From Candidatus Solibacter sp. (GTDB lineage: Bacteria > Acidobacteriota > Terriglobia > Bryobacterales > Bryobacteraceae): 50,011 bases of DNA. The translations under genes were made by a program, and so were the position numbers. Numbering within the stretch: the first letter of the stretch is position 1; every line of letters begins with the position of its first letter. The stretch spans positions 1 through 50,011 of the forward strand of contig JANYAH010000085.1 of NCBI GenBank assembly GCA_025361425.1, in the 5' to 3' direction. A model generated the notes under the pieces. It had not been told where the DNA came from, did no database searches, and saw only the letters and a list, made by a program, of their open reading frames with translations. This document shows positions 16,079 through 24,808 of the stretch, one piece after another.

Positions 16079-17689
16079 ATGCGTCCAGGGCATCGCGCGC
16101 CTTGGGGTCTTTGGCTGCTGGCCGGCGTGCTGATTGCGATATTTCTGGCGCAGAGCTTTCTCGCCAGCGCGAGCAAAAGCCCCGTTTTCGATGAAACCGG
16201 AGATATCGCCGCCGGACTGTCCTATGTCCAGACCGGCCAGATCCGCGCCAACCTCCAGCATCCGCCCCTGCTGAAAGAGCTGGCGGGCGCGGCATTGTGG
16301 CTCGCTGGCATACGCCTTCCCGACAGCCCACAGGTGCGCCAAATGCTAGCCGACGGCGGCGGAGAACGCGCAGTGGGGGCCCAACTGATTGCCGCCAATG
16401 GTCCTGACCGCACCATGTTCCTGGCCAGGCTCCCCTTCCTCTTGTTGGCCGCCGCGCTGGGGGTGCTGCTTTATCTCTGGGGCCGTCAACTGCTGGGCGA
16501 AGTGCCCGCGCTGGCGGCACTCTTTCTATATACCCTGAGCCCGGCCATTCTGGGACACGGGTACCTGGCCACCATGGACGTTGGATTGGCGGCCTTCACC
16601 GTACTGTTCCTGTTTGCGTTATGGCACTATTTAGAGCGCCCCGGTACCAGGCGACTGTTCTGCTGCGGCCTCACTATGGGCCTGATGTTGTGCACCAAGT
16701 TTTCCGCCGTCTTCCTGCAGCCCGTGGCGGCGGTGCTGATGCTCCTGGCGATGGACCGCCCTCCGCGGACGGACGCGTCGAAGGCGCCGCGCAGCTACGG
16801 CGCGATCGTCCTGGCATTCGCGGTCATGGGCGCCCTCGCGACGCTGGTAATCCAGGCGATCTATCTATCGCCCGGCGGCCTGTTCCTCTACTCCACCGGA
16901 TTCGCGCGCGTGAATGCCGACCACAATCCAGACTACCTGGTTTTTCTCGGCGGCCAGTTGGAACGTCACTTCGCGAGCTATTTCGCCGCGGCGTGGCTGC
17001 TCAAGGAACCGCTGGCCGCGATCCTGCTCGGCGGACTCGGCCTGTTTGCGCTGCGCGGCAAAGCGACTTCCCGGCGAGTCAAGCTATTCCTGCTGTTGCC
17101 GGCCGCCGTCTTGTTCGCGGCGCACACCGTATTTGCCGATAACCTGGGCATGCGCTACATCATCCCGGTGCTGCCGTTTGCCTACCTGGTGGGCGGCGCC
17201 GGCGCGGCGTGGCTCATCCGGCAAGGGACGTGGGGACGCGCGGTGACGGCCGCGCTGGGCTTGTGGATGCTGGCCGCGGCCGCGGGCATCTACCCCGACC
17301 ACCTCTCCTACTTCAATGAAGCCGCGTGCCTCGCAAAGAATCCAGGAGCCATCGGCTTCGACGGCGGCACGCGCTGCGGACCGCTCTGGCTCGACGATAG
17401 CAACGTGGATTGGGGACAATCGCTCAAGCAGGTGAAGCACTGGGTGGAGCGGAATGCTCAAGGACAGCGCGTGCATCTGGCCTACTTTGGCTCCTTCCCG
17501 CCATCGGCCTACGGGTTGAACGTGGAGCCCATTGGACCGGAGCAGTTGGTGCCCAATCCCGAAGCGGGCATCTATCTGGTGAGCGCCCACTTCGTAGCGC
17601 GCGCCCAGGCTGCCTGGCTGCGCACGCCCACGGAGATCATCGGCCACGCGATGTATGTGTACCGGATCACGGCCCCGCCATCCCCCTAA
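16079..17689 (+). CDS. GT39-like (PMT/ArnT-type) membrane glycosyltransferase
   Basis: The protein has about 536 residues from the ATG at 16079 (MRPGHRAPWGLW), chosen because the first transmembrane helix follows at once; an in-frame ATG at 15959 adds 40 residues with no obvious role. About ten to twelve transmembrane helices are seen. The first outer loop carries the acidic motif of GT-C enzymes (PVFDETGDIAAGLSY, with Asp-Glu), followed by ANLQHPPLLKELAG, which fits the PMT/ArnT family. These enzymes transfer sugars from polyprenyl-phosphate donors to proteins or lipids on the outer face of the inner membrane. The C-terminal region has VDWGQSLKQVKHWVE, common in the bacterial homologues. The acceptor is unknown. 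A hairpin follows the stop. Confidence 0.85.
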   Translation: MRPGHRAPWGLWLLAGVLIAIFLAQSFLASASKSPVFDETGDIAAGLSYVQTGQIRANLQHPPLLKELAGAALWLAGIRLPDSPQVRQMLADGGGERAVGAQLIAANGPDRTMFLARLPFLLLAAALGVLLYLWGRQLLGEVPALAALFLYTLSPAILGHGYLATMDVGLAAFTVLFLFALWHYLERPGTRRLFCCGLTMGLMLCTKFSAVFLQPVAAVLMLLAMDRPPRTDASKAPRSYGAIVLAFAVMGALATLVIQAIYLSPGGLFLYSTGFARVNADHNPDYLVFLGGQLERHFASYFAAAWLLKEPLAAILLGGLGLFALRGKATSRRVKLFLLLPAAVLFAAHTVFADNLGMRYIIPVLPFAYLVGGAGAAWLIRQGTWGRAVTAALGLWMLAAAAGIYPDHLSYFNEAACLAKNPGAIGFDGGTRCGPLWLDDSNVDWGQSLKQVKHWVERNAQGQRVHLAYFGSFPPSAYGLNVEPIGPEQLVPNPEAGIYLVSAHFVARAQAAWLRTPTEIIGHAMYVYRITAPPSP

Positions 17690-17696
17690 ACCCCGT

Positions 17697-17713
17697 TTGC
17701 TCGAAGCGAGCAA
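17697..17713 (+). terminator. Possible terminator hairpin after the GT39-like gene
   Basis: TTGCTCG and CGAGCAA form a perfect seven-base stem around AAG, beginning eight bases after the TAA stop. A short T tract (TTTT) follows only about seven bases later, so it is at best a weak intrinsic terminator. Confidence 0.35.
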
Positions 17714-17896
17714 GCGGCAATTTTGCTGTCGCGGCACCTGAGCCATTTGGATGAGTTAACGGCCAAGCCAGCACGCTGGGAAACGTGGACGTTGTCCCAC
17801 ACTGAGTCGGCAAGTTCGCGCGGGCGTTGAGCCCGATCTCTACTGTTGAGCTACTGTGAGAAGTAATCAGCCGCGGATTGCGGGAAGGTGTTGATC

Positions 17897-19846
17897 GTGA
17901 AAATTCGTCTGGCCATTCTGTTGTTCGCAGCCAATCTACTGCCCGCTCAACCGGGCTGGTGGTCCACCGAGCCCATCCGCTGGGTGCAGACCAACTTGCG
18001 TGAAGTGGATGCCGCCATGGATACCCGCCGCCTCGTCACCCAACTGGCCGACATGCGCGCCAATGTCGTCCTCATGGGGATGGGCGGCATCACCGCGTAC
18101 TACCCCACTCACGTCGAGTTCCATTATCCGAGCCCCTTCCTGCCCGCCGGCCGCGACATGTTTGGCGACGTCCTCAAAGAGGCCCACGCGCGCGGCATCC
18201 GCGTGGTCGGCCGCTACGATTTGAGCAAAACCCAGAAGGCCGCCTACGATGCCCACCCCGAGTGGTTCTTTCGTAAGGCCGACGGCAACCCGGTGGTATA
18301 CAACGGCCTCTATTCCACCTGCATCAACGGCGGCTACTATCGCGGGCAGGCGATGAAAATTCTCGCCGAAGGCCTGGAGCGCTACGACGTCGACGGCCTC
18401 TTCTTCAATATGTTCGGCAACCAGTCCACCGATTACAGCGGCGCCTACGTCGGCCTCTGCCATTGCGATTCGTGCCGCGCCAGGTATCGCACACAGTACG
18501 CTCGCGAGATCCCGGAACGCGCCGACGACGATTACCGCAAGTTCCTCCTGGCCAGTTCCCGCGAGGTCTCTGAAGCCATCGGCAAACTGATCCGCCAGAA
18601 GCGGCCCACCGCAGGCTACTTCAACTATATGCAGGAGTACACCGACGGCATCATGTCGGAGTCGAATACCGCCGTGCGGCGTCCGCTGCCGCTCTGGCCC
18701 TACTCCGCCAGCGACAACGTGAACCGCGCCCTCAATAGCCAGCCCGGAAAAACTCCGGTCAATCTCAACATGCAGTTCGTGGACTATTGGTGGCGCTTTG
18801 CGACTGTCCCGCGCCAGGAGATTGCCCTGCGCATGTGGCAGAACATGGCCCACGGAGGCGCCCTCACTTTCGAAGTCAACGGAACGCTCGACCTCCAAGA
18901 CCGGCAGGCCTACGAAACCGCCAAGCCCATCTTCCAGTGGGCCGCCGCCAACCAGCAGCACTATTCCGGCGTGCGCAGTGCCGCGCGCGTGCTGTTGCTC
19001 GGCGGACCTTCGTCGCGCGGTGACGCCTATCGCGGCATCTTCCGCCTGCTCACCGAAGAGCATATCCCGTTCGCCGTTTCCGAAAACATGGAATGGCTCG
19101 GCAAACGCCCGTTCGACCTGGTGATTGGCACCGATTGGGCGCCCCGCGGCCTTCAGCAATATGTCGAGCAGGGCGGCCGTCTGCTGATTGCCAGTTCGCA
19201 CCCGCCGGAGTTCCCCATCGCCCGCGTCATCGCCACCGCGCCGGACGTGAAGGGCTACCTCCGCGTCCGCAACCATAGCCTGTTTCCGTCTCTGGCCGAG
19301 ACGGACCTGCTGATGCTGGACGGACCGTTCACCACGCTGGAAGGCGACGGGTCGGGCTCGCTTTCGCTAGTGCCCCCGTCGATGATCGGGCCGCCGGAGA
19401 AGGTGCATGTCGATATCCAGGACACCACCACCCCGGCCATCGTCACCAAGAGCTTGGGCCAGGGCACGGTCGCCTGGCTGCCCTGGGAATTGGGTGCGCT
19501 CTACTATCGCCACAGCCTGTTGGCCCACGCCGGTCTCTTCCGCGATGTCATCGCACAACTCTATCCCCAACGCCAATTGAAGACCAACGCCCACCCCCTG
19601 GTGGAAATCACGCTGATGCAGCAGGCGGGGCGCGCACAACTCCACTTCATCAATCTCTCCGGCCACTCGCAGACCGCTTACTTCGCACCGGTCCCGATGC
19701 GCGAACTTCGCGTCGAACTCCTCGGCGCCTTCCACGGCGCGCGCGCCCTGCGCCACCCCATGGACCTCAAGATCCGCACCCGCGGCGCCTACTCGGAAAT
19801 CATTCTTCCGGAGTTATTGGATTACGAACTGGTGATATTGAACTAA
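17897..19846 (+). CDS. Exported glycoside-hydrolase-like protein (GHL6-type TIM barrel with glutamine-amidotransferase-like domain)
   Basis: The protein has about 649 residues from the GTG at 17897, where GGAAGG lies eight bases upstream and a Sec signal peptide begins (MKIRLAILLFAANLLPAQ). The N-terminal 350 residues look like a glycosidase TIM barrel: GDVLKEAHARGIRVVGRYD, then VDGLFFNMFG, then a Cys-rich loop CHCDSC. I associate this with the hypothetical glycosyl hydrolase 6 family. From about residue 360 a Rossmann-like domain (ARVLLLGGPSSRGDAYRG, later YVEQGGRLLIASS) resembles the beta-galactosidase trimerisation or class I amidotransferase-like fold. A small beta-rich end follows. Probably a periplasmic glycosidase of unknown substrate. 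The SDR gene begins nine bases after its stop. Confidence 0.72.
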   Translation: MKIRLAILLFAANLLPAQPGWWSTEPIRWVQTNLREVDAAMDTRRLVTQLADMRANVVLMGMGGITAYYPTHVEFHYPSPFLPAGRDMFGDVLKEAHARGIRVVGRYDLSKTQKAAYDAHPEWFFRKADGNPVVYNGLYSTCINGGYYRGQAMKILAEGLERYDVDGLFFNMFGNQSTDYSGAYVGLCHCDSCRARYRTQYAREIPERADDDYRKFLLASSREVSEAIGKLIRQKRPTAGYFNYMQEYTDGIMSESNTAVRRPLPLWPYSASDNVNRALNSQPGKTPVNLNMQFVDYWWRFATVPRQEIALRMWQNMAHGGALTFEVNGTLDLQDRQAYETAKPIFQWAAANQQHYSGVRSAARVLLLGGPSSRGDAYRGIFRLLTEEHIPFAVSENMEWLGKRPFDLVIGTDWAPRGLQQYVEQGGRLLIASSHPPEFPIARVIATAPDVKGYLRVRNHSLFPSLAETDLLMLDGPFTTLEGDGSGSLSLVPPSMIGPPEKVHVDIQDTTTPAIVTKSLGQGTVAWLPWELGALYYRHSLLAHAGLFRDVIAQLYPQRQLKTNAHPLVEITLMQQAGRAQLHFINLSGHSQTAYFAPVPMRELRVELLGAFHGARALRHPMDLKIRTRGAYSEIILPELLDYELVILN

Positions 19847-19855
19847 GGTAGGACT

Positions 19856-20614
19856 ATGTCTGACAGCGGCAAGATCGCGCTGGTAACCGGCGCCGGCAGC
19901 GGTATCGGACGTGCCGTCTCACTCACGCTCCAGTCCGCGGGGTATTCCGTAGTACTTGCCGGCCGGCGCGCCGAACCACTCGAGCGGACCGCCGCGTCGG
20001 CCGCATCGCCGGGCGGCAGGATGCTCTGTGTCCCCACGGACGTCACGGATCCGAATTCCGTCAGGGCGCTCTTCGCGAGAACCCAGGAAGCCTTCGGGCG
20101 CCTCGATGTTCTCTTCAACAACGCGGGCACCGGCGCCCCCGCCATTCCCCTGGAGGAACTCCGCTACGAGCAGTGGATGCAGGTGGTCGCCGTCAACCTT
20201 ACCGGCTCATTCCTATGCGCCCAGGAAGCTATCAAGCTGATGAAGGCACAACACCCGCGCGGCGGGCGCATCATCAACAATGGCTCCATCTCCGCTCATG
20301 CGCCCAGGCCCCACTCCGCGCCATACACCGCTACCAAACATGCCATCACCGGCCTTACCAAGAGTATTTCACTCGATTGCCGGCGCCACAATATCGCCTG
20401 CGGGCAAATCGACATCGGCAACGCCGCCACCGAAATGACCGAGCGCATGACGGCCGGAGTTGCCCAGGCAGACGGCAGCACCGCGGTGGAACCGCGCATT
20501 GACGTCCGCCACGTGGCCGATGCAGTGCTCTACATGGCGAATCTTCCGCTGGACGCCAACGTGCAATTCCTCACCGTGATGGCCACCAACATGCCCTTTG
20601 TCGGACGCGGATAG
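19856..20614 (+). CDS. SDR family oxidoreductase
   Basis: The protein has 252 residues. The cofactor motif TGAGSGIG is at about residues 11-18, NNAG at about 88-91, the catalytic Ser in NNGSISAH and the Tyr-Lys pair in YTATKHA. The C-terminal substrate-loop region ([14 protein letters not shown]) and the ending NMPFVGRG are typical of the family. The gene starts nine bases after the preceding glycosidase-like gene, with AAGGTAGGA overlapping its stop region as ribosome binding site, so the two form an operon. Oxidation of a sugar released by that enzyme is plausible. The stop codon is joined to a copy of the dispersed hairpin repeat. Confidence 0.9.
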   Translation: MSDSGKIALVTGAGSGIGRAVSLTLQSAGYSVVLAGRRAEPLERTAASAASPGGRMLCVPTDVTDPNSVRALFARTQEAFGRLDVLFNNAGTGAPAIPLEELRYEQWMQVVAVNLTGSFLCAQEAIKLMKAQHPRGGRIINNGSISAHAPRPHSAPYTATKHAITGLTKSISLDCRRHNIACGQIDIGNAATEMTERMTAGVAQADGSTAVEPRIDVRHVADAVLYMANLPLDANVQFLTVMATNMPFVGRG

Positions 20615-20646
20615 GTAGGACAGGCCTCCGCCTTTTGTGGTCTATC
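20614..20646 (+). repeat. Dispersed 3'-end hairpin repeat, copy 3
   Basis: Starting at the SDR stop codon the sequence reads GGTAGGACAGGCCTCCGCCT and then TTTGTGGTCTATC. The arms (GACAGGCC and GGTCTATC) are partly complementary. It aligns along its whole length with the copies at 20744-20777 and 20914-20947 read on the minus strand. Confidence 0.65.
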
Positions 20647-20945
20647 TAAATGGGCCTTCGGCCCGCGAAATCCCACGAATAACCGGCGAGCCCCGGGCGG
20701 ATTGTCCGATGCGCGATGTAGTGTTTCGTCCCTGTCAGGCTTCGACAGACGACATAAACCGATCATCTGTCCCACCTCCCCCTCTTCCGCATGACCAGCG
20801 ACTCCACCACGCGCGATGCGGCGTCTGGTCGCAGGATTCGCGCGCACCGCAATGCCTACCCTTCTGGCAAGACGAGGTAAGGAGCAATGGCGATGATCAA
20901 GCGCGGGCTGGGTGACAAACGACAAATGGCGATCGTCTGCCCCAC
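20615..20945. other. Intergenic region holding three repeat copies, no gene seen
   Basis: About 330 bases lie between two converging genes. Three copies of the dispersed hairpin repeat take up about a third of it. Between them (about 20790-20910) short frames exist on both strands but are Arg-rich and lack ribosome binding sites. A 20-codon frame after AAGGAG at about 20878 runs into the third repeat and is not convincing. The region may hold decayed coding sequence. Confidence 0.5.
20744..20777 (-). repeat. Dispersed 3'-end hairpin repeat, copy 4
   Basis: On the minus strand it reads AGGTGGGACAGATGATCGGT and then TTATGTCGTCTGTC. The ends GACAGA and TCTGTC form a perfect six-base stem (20744-20749 with 20766-20771). 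It lies free in the intergenic region rather than against a stop codon. Confidence 0.65.
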
Positions 20946-20947
20946 TT
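20914..20947 (-). repeat. Dispersed 3'-end hairpin repeat, copy 5
   Basis: On the minus strand it reads AAGTGGGGCAGACGATCGCC and then ATTTGTCGTTTGTC, starting inside the TAA stop codon of the YkgJ-like gene. The arms GGCAGACGA and TCGTTTGTC pair with few mismatches. Confidence 0.65.
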
Positions 20948-21545
20948 AACCCACCAGCGCGAACGCGACCATCGTCTGTTCCCGCTGGCCCTCCAGCAGG
21001 CCGTCTTCCAAACCGCCCGGATCTACCTGCACCTGGCACGCCGCAATCTGCTCGTCCGTGGCGCCGCGATAGTTCAGTTCGCAGACGCCCAGGACATCGC
21101 CGCCGGTGCGCACCGCGGGGCCAAAGATCCGGCACGTGATGGGGCGCGCTTCGTACAGGTCACAGGTCAGCGCCTCGGGGTCCAGCGCCGGACAATACTC
21201 CTCGTCTGGCAGGCAGGCGAAGCGATCCTCGGCTTCCTCGCCTTCGTCCAGAATGCCGGTAGTCAAATCGCCGGGGAAATCCGCCAACCGCGCCACGGCT
21301 TCCCGCGACCGCCGCCGCACCCGGGCCGCGCGCTCGGGGTCCCGCCGCTCCAGTTGCGCCAGGCCCTCCCGCAGCCGCCACGCATCCAATTGCGTGATCG
21401 GAAAAGGCCCGATGCAGCACTCCGCGCAGCCCGGCTTGCACGCCAGCCACACCCCACTCAGGCGCGCCGCTTCGGCCATCGCCGCGCTCACAATCTGAAT
21501 CAGCTCCCGGTCACTTGCCACGCTTTCGAGAATAGCGCGCCGCAT
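20946..21545 (-). CDS. YkgJ-type cysteine-cluster protein
   Basis: The protein has about 199 residues when started at the ATG at 21543-21545 (MRRAILESV); an upstream in-frame start at 21575 would overlap the divergent gene. Cysteines occur in two groups, as in the YkgJ/CxxCxxCC family: CKPGCAECC with GPFPITQLDAWRL after it, and later CPALDPEALTCDLYEARPIT followed by CRIFGPA. By family these bind zinc or an iron-sulphur cluster and have no well-defined role. The radical SAM gene is divergent with only 14 bases between the start codons, which suggests shared control and possibly joint function. The stop overlaps a repeat copy. Confidence 0.85.
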   Translation of the reverse strand: MRRAILESVASDRELIQIVSAAMAEAARLSGVWLACKPGCAECCIGPFPITQLDAWRLREGLAQLERRDPERAARVRRRSREAVARLADFPGDLTTGILDEGEEAEDRFACLPDEEYCPALDPEALTCDLYEARPITCRIFGPAVRTGGDVLGVCELNYRGATDEQIAACQVQVDPGGLEDGLLEGQREQTMVAFALVG

Positions 21546-21559
21546 GTTACCATCGCCAC

Positions 21560-22564
21560 TTGCGTAAGGTACCACTCGCGGAATCCCTCCGGATCATCGG
21601 GCGAGGGTCGTCGAACTGGCTCGCCAATCGTCCGATCGTCGTTTCTTTTGAAGTCACCGACGCGTGTACTTGCTGGTGCAAGCACTGCGACCACGGCGGC
21701 CCGCGCGACGAATCCCGCAATCTCAAACCGGCCGATTACCGCCGCTACATGGAGGCCCTCCGCCCCTGCGTGGTGCAGGTGTCTGGCGGCGAGCCCTTGT
21801 TGCGCGACGACGTGGTGGAAATCGTACGCAGCATCAAGAACGGCGACACCGTGCCGTACACCATCCTGGTTTCCAACTGGTCTCAGATGACGCCGGAGAA
21901 GTACCTCGCACTGCGCGCCGCCGGCATCGACCAATTCTCCGTCAGCTTGGATTTTCCCGACCAGCGCCATGACGATTTCCGCGTCTACCCCGGCCTCTAC
22001 AGCCATCTTGAAGATTTGATCCCGCGCTTGGCCAAACTGGGGCACGACGATATCGTGCTCAACAGTTGCATCACCACCGAGAATCTGGGAGAGATCGAGG
22101 CCCTCGCGGACAAGGCCCGCGAATGGGGTGTGAATCTCTGCTACAGCGCCTACTCGGCGCGGCGCACCGGCTGCCGCGATTACTTTCCCAGCTCGCCCCA
22201 GCAGCTCGCCGAACTCGGCGCACGCCTCGGTCGCGTGGAGCAGCGCCGCGATTCCACCAATTGGATCGTCAACTCCCCCAGTACGCTCCAGGCCACGCGC
22301 GAATACTTCGCCAACAACGGTACCCCCGGCTGCAAAGCCGGACTGCGCTTTCTGGTGGTCACCGCCGACGGCGCCTTGCAGCCCTGCTCCATGCAGTTCC
22401 AGCGCTACAGCCTCGAAGAGCGCCACCGCATGATCGCTGAATTCACGGCCACCAACACGTGCGACCAGTGTTACGTCTCCATCCGTTCCTACCTCGACAA
22501 GAGCTTCCCCAAACTGCTGTGGGAAAACGTCAGCGGCTTTCTCTCGATCAAGAGCGCACCCTAA
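21560..22564 (+). CDS. Radical SAM enzyme with a Cys-rich SPASM-like C-terminus
   Basis: The protein has 334 residues from a TTG at 21560. The radical SAM motif CxxxCxxC is present as CTCWCKHC at about residues 37-44, preceded by SFEVTDA, followed by a GGEP-type SAM-binding motif (VQVSGGEPLLRDD). The C-terminal part has Cys residues in PGCKAG, LQPCSMQF and TCDQCYVSIRSY, fitting an auxiliary cluster (SPASM-like). Such enzymes modify peptides, cofactors or lipids by radical chemistry. There is no recognisable precursor peptide gene nearby, so substrate is open. No good ribosome binding site precedes the TTG; a later start would damage the cluster motif region only if beyond residue 30. A YkgJ-like gene is divergent. 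Confidence 0.85.
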   Translation: MRKVPLAESLRIIGRGSSNWLANRPIVVSFEVTDACTCWCKHCDHGGPRDESRNLKPADYRRYMEALRPCVVQVSGGEPLLRDDVVEIVRSIKNGDTVPYTILVSNWSQMTPEKYLALRAAGIDQFSVSLDFPDQRHDDFRVYPGLYSHLEDLIPRLAKLGHDDIVLNSCITTENLGEIEALADKAREWGVNLCYSAYSARRTGCRDYFPSSPQQLAELGARLGRVEQRRDSTNWIVNSPSTLQATREYFANNGTPGCKAGLRFLVVTADGALQPCSMQFQRYSLEERHRMIAEFTATNTCDQCYVSIRSYLDKSFPKLLWENVSGFLSIKSAP

Positions 22565-22713
22565 ATTCGCCGCTTCATAACTTCACAGCCAGGCTCCGTT
22601 ACCTTCGCGTCTCCGCGTCAAGTAAACAGTTTCCTTTTAGTTCCGCTCTCGCCGGGTCAGGCAGCGGCTGTTGAATTACAGCGAATCATCACTGCACTCG
22701 CCGACTCCCCGCT

Positions 22714-23469
22714 TCACAACAGCGAGGCCGCGGCCGGGTCCAGAAATAGAATCGCCGATGGATGCCGCCGCAGAGCGGACGCCGGACACGCTTCCACGAC
22801 GGGTCCTTCCAACGCCGCCCTCACCGCCGCGCTCTTGTGCGCGCCGTTGACGAATACCAACGCTCGCGGCACTCGTAGGAAGAACGGCACCGTCAGCGAG
22901 AGCGCCAGCCGCGGCACTTCCTCCAGCCGAGCGAACGCTCCATCGTGTACCTGCTGCATCCGGCAGACGTCGTCGAGTTCCACCGCCCGCACATCCCGCG
23001 GATCGGCAAAATCGCACACCGGCGGGTCGATGAACGCCAGGTGCCCGTTCTCGCCGATTCCCATGATCGCCAGGCACGGTTCCGCCCCCCGCAACAGCCC
23101 GGCGTAGCGCTCGCACTCGGCCGCCGCGTCCGCCGCCTCGCCATCCAGTTGGTGAAAAGCCGCCACCGGTACGTGGTCGAACAAACGCTCCCGCAAAAAA
23201 CGCCGGAACGACGCCGGATGCTCCGCCGGCATCCCCGCGTACTCGTCCATGTGGAAGGCGGTAATGCGCGTCCAATCGATTTCCTGCGCGCGCAACGCCG
23301 CCAGGAACGCGTCCTGCGACACCGCGGACGCGAAGACCACCGCCGCCCGCCCCGCGCGCTCCGTCTCTGCCCGCATAATCCCGGCCGCGATCTCCGCCCC
23401 CGCCGCGCCGGCTTCGCTCCGGTCGGCGAAAACCCGTACTTCCAGCCGGTCACGAAAGAACGTCTGCAT
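22714..23469 (-). CDS. NagB-like glucosamine/galactosamine-6-phosphate deaminase (isomerase) family protein
   Basis: The protein has 251 residues from the ATG at 23467-23469 (MQTFFRDRLEVRVFADR); a GTG four codons upstream is possible. Family motifs are ITAFHMDEYAG (catalytic Asp75) and GIGENGHLAFIDPP. Compared with E. coli NagB (GxxNDGHIAFNEP), the general-base Asp141 is Asn141, His143 is kept, and Glu148 is Asp148. This ENGH-type variant is known to me from divergent NagB-like proteins, so activity may be on another amino sugar phosphate. Known members convert glucosamine-6-phosphate to fructose-6-phosphate and ammonia in the cytoplasm. It converges with the radical SAM gene. No transporter or kinase for amino sugars is adjacent. 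Confidence 0.82.
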   Translation of the reverse strand: MQTFFRDRLEVRVFADRSEAGAAGAEIAAGIMRAETERAGRAAVVFASAVSQDAFLAALRAQEIDWTRITAFHMDEYAGMPAEHPASFRRFLRERLFDHVPVAAFHQLDGEAADAAAECERYAGLLRGAEPCLAIMGIGENGHLAFIDPPVCDFADPRDVRAVELDDVCRMQQVHDGAFARLEEVPRLALSLTVPFFLRVPRALVFVNGAHKSAAVRAALEGPVVEACPASALRRHPSAILFLDPAAASLL

Positions 23470-23715
23470 CTTTGCGCTCACGAAAACACCATAGCACCTG
23501 TGCCCGCGAATTGAGCACCACCACGTGCTGTGGATTGACAACGTGACCTTTCCATCGAGCTGGGCCGCGGAGACGATTGGCACTGGATCGCCGAAGCGCT
23601 CCTGCGGCGAAACCCGCGAAGAGGCCGGCGCACCGAGGACCTTTAGATAACGCCCACCCCTCACCCCCCTGGACTTCGCCACTTATCAGGCGCACAATAT
23701 CCCCGGAGGTTCTGC

Positions 23716-24204
23716 ATGCCCATTCTAGGTAAACTGCAAGAATTTCTGGACCTGAGCGGTGTCCCCTACACGCACACGGTCCATCCCCTGGCCTACACGG
23801 CTCGGGAAGTTGCCTGCGTCGAACACGTGCCGCCCCAGGAAGTTGCCAAGGTGGTGATTGTGCTCGCCAACGGAGAGTACAAAATGCTGGTGCTGCCCGC
23901 CAGCAAGGTGGTCGATTTTCAGGAAGTGCGCGACGCCTTGGGTTGCAATACGGCGCGCCTCGTTACCGAGACCGAACTGGCGCGCATCTTCCCCGATTGC
24001 GACCTCGGTGCCATGCCGCCCTTTGGCAACCTCTACAACATGAAAGTGCTGATGGACGCCAACCTTCTAGCCGACGAGCGCATCGTCTTCAATGCGGGCA
24101 CCCACCGCGATGTGGTCCATCTCCGCCAGGAAGACTATCGCCGGCTCGTTCAGCCTGAAGTCGTCCATCTGGCCCGGGAAGTGCTGCTCCAACGCGGCTG
24201 GTAG
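23716..24204 (+). CDS. YbaK/ProX-type aminoacyl-tRNA deacylase
   Basis: The protein has 162 residues, one YbaK domain. Recognisable features are LDLSGVPYTHTVHPLAYTAR at the start, PPQEVAKVVIVLANGEYKML with the conserved Lys for substrate binding, LVTETELARIFPDCDLGAMP with PPFG after it, and FNAGTHRDVVHLRQEDYRRL. This family hydrolyses mischarged tRNAs (such as Cys- or Ala-tRNAPro) in trans in the cytoplasm. The ATG has GGAGG seven bases upstream. It stands alone between the NagB-like gene and the cytochrome gene. Confidence 0.9.
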   Translation: MPILGKLQEFLDLSGVPYTHTVHPLAYTAREVACVEHVPPQEVAKVVIVLANGEYKMLVLPASKVVDFQEVRDALGCNTARLVTETELARIFPDCDLGAMPPFGNLYNMKVLMDANLLADERIVFNAGTHRDVVHLRQEDYRRLVQPEVVHLAREVLLQRGW

Positions 24205-24319
24205 ACTTTCGCTAACCAGCGCACTCAGGGCGGACAGTCGCTCTGGAAAATGGCCCTGGGCGGAGCTGTGGGGAAGCGTCGTCTGGTCGCCTGAAGGGCA
24301 CTAATCCCGCCTGCCAGCT

Positions 24320-24808
24320 CTACTTCACGTCCTCAGGGTCAACCGCCTTCTTCGACCCGGTCGCCGCATACTTGATGTACGCCACGATATCGGCCAGCTT
24401 CTCGTTGCTGATTTTGTTCACGACCGGTGGGTGCTTCCACACATCGTTGTTGCCCATGGACGCGATATCCGCCGGCGCGACTTCCTTCTTCTCCGGGGGA
24501 TTCTTCGAAAGATCGAACAGCACCACGGCCTTCTCGTCTTTCTTCCCCGTCATCGCCGGGAAGCTTTCCCCCGACTTCAGCTTGGCCACCTGCACGTACT
24601 GCGTCACGGTGGAACGCGCGGCCATGGCAATCGCCTGGGGACCCAGTCGCCCCAGTCCAGTCAGATCCGGACCCACCGCGGTGCCCTTCCCTTTCAGCGC
24701 GTGACAGCTCCCACAACCTTGTTGGGCGTCGAAGAACAGCGCTTCCCCACGCTCAGTCTGCGACGGAACGGCGGTCGCCTGGGCCAAAAACATTACAATC
24801 CAGAACAT
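24320..24808 (-). CDS. Exported c-type cytochrome
   Basis: The protein has 162 residues with a short Sec signal (MFWIVMFLAQATAVPS). One haem-attachment motif CGSCH lies at residues 32-36, followed by the class I features KGKGTAVGPDLTGLG. A Met suited as distal ligand is in DIASMGNND or SFPAMTG. The C-terminal helix SNEKLADIVAYIKYA is typical. By family it carries electrons in the periplasm, often with a Gfo/Idh or PQQ dehydrogenase; no oxidase gene is adjacent. AAAGGAG lies about ten bases before the ATG. Confidence 0.9.
   Translation of the reverse strand: MFWIVMFLAQATAVPSQTERGEALFFDAQQGCGSCHALKGKGTAVGPDLTGLGRLGPQAIAMAARSTVTQYVQVAKLKSGESFPAMTGKKDEKAVVLFDLSKNPPEKKEVAPADIASMGNNDVWKHPPVVNKISNEKLADIVAYIKYAATGSKKAVDPEDVK

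Noticed and set aside
20878-20948. A 20-codon frame after AAGGAG, as possible radical SAM precursor peptide
   Set aside because: It runs into a dispersed repeat copy, lies beyond the YkgJ-like gene and lacks the Cys/Gly pattern or leader typical of such precursors.
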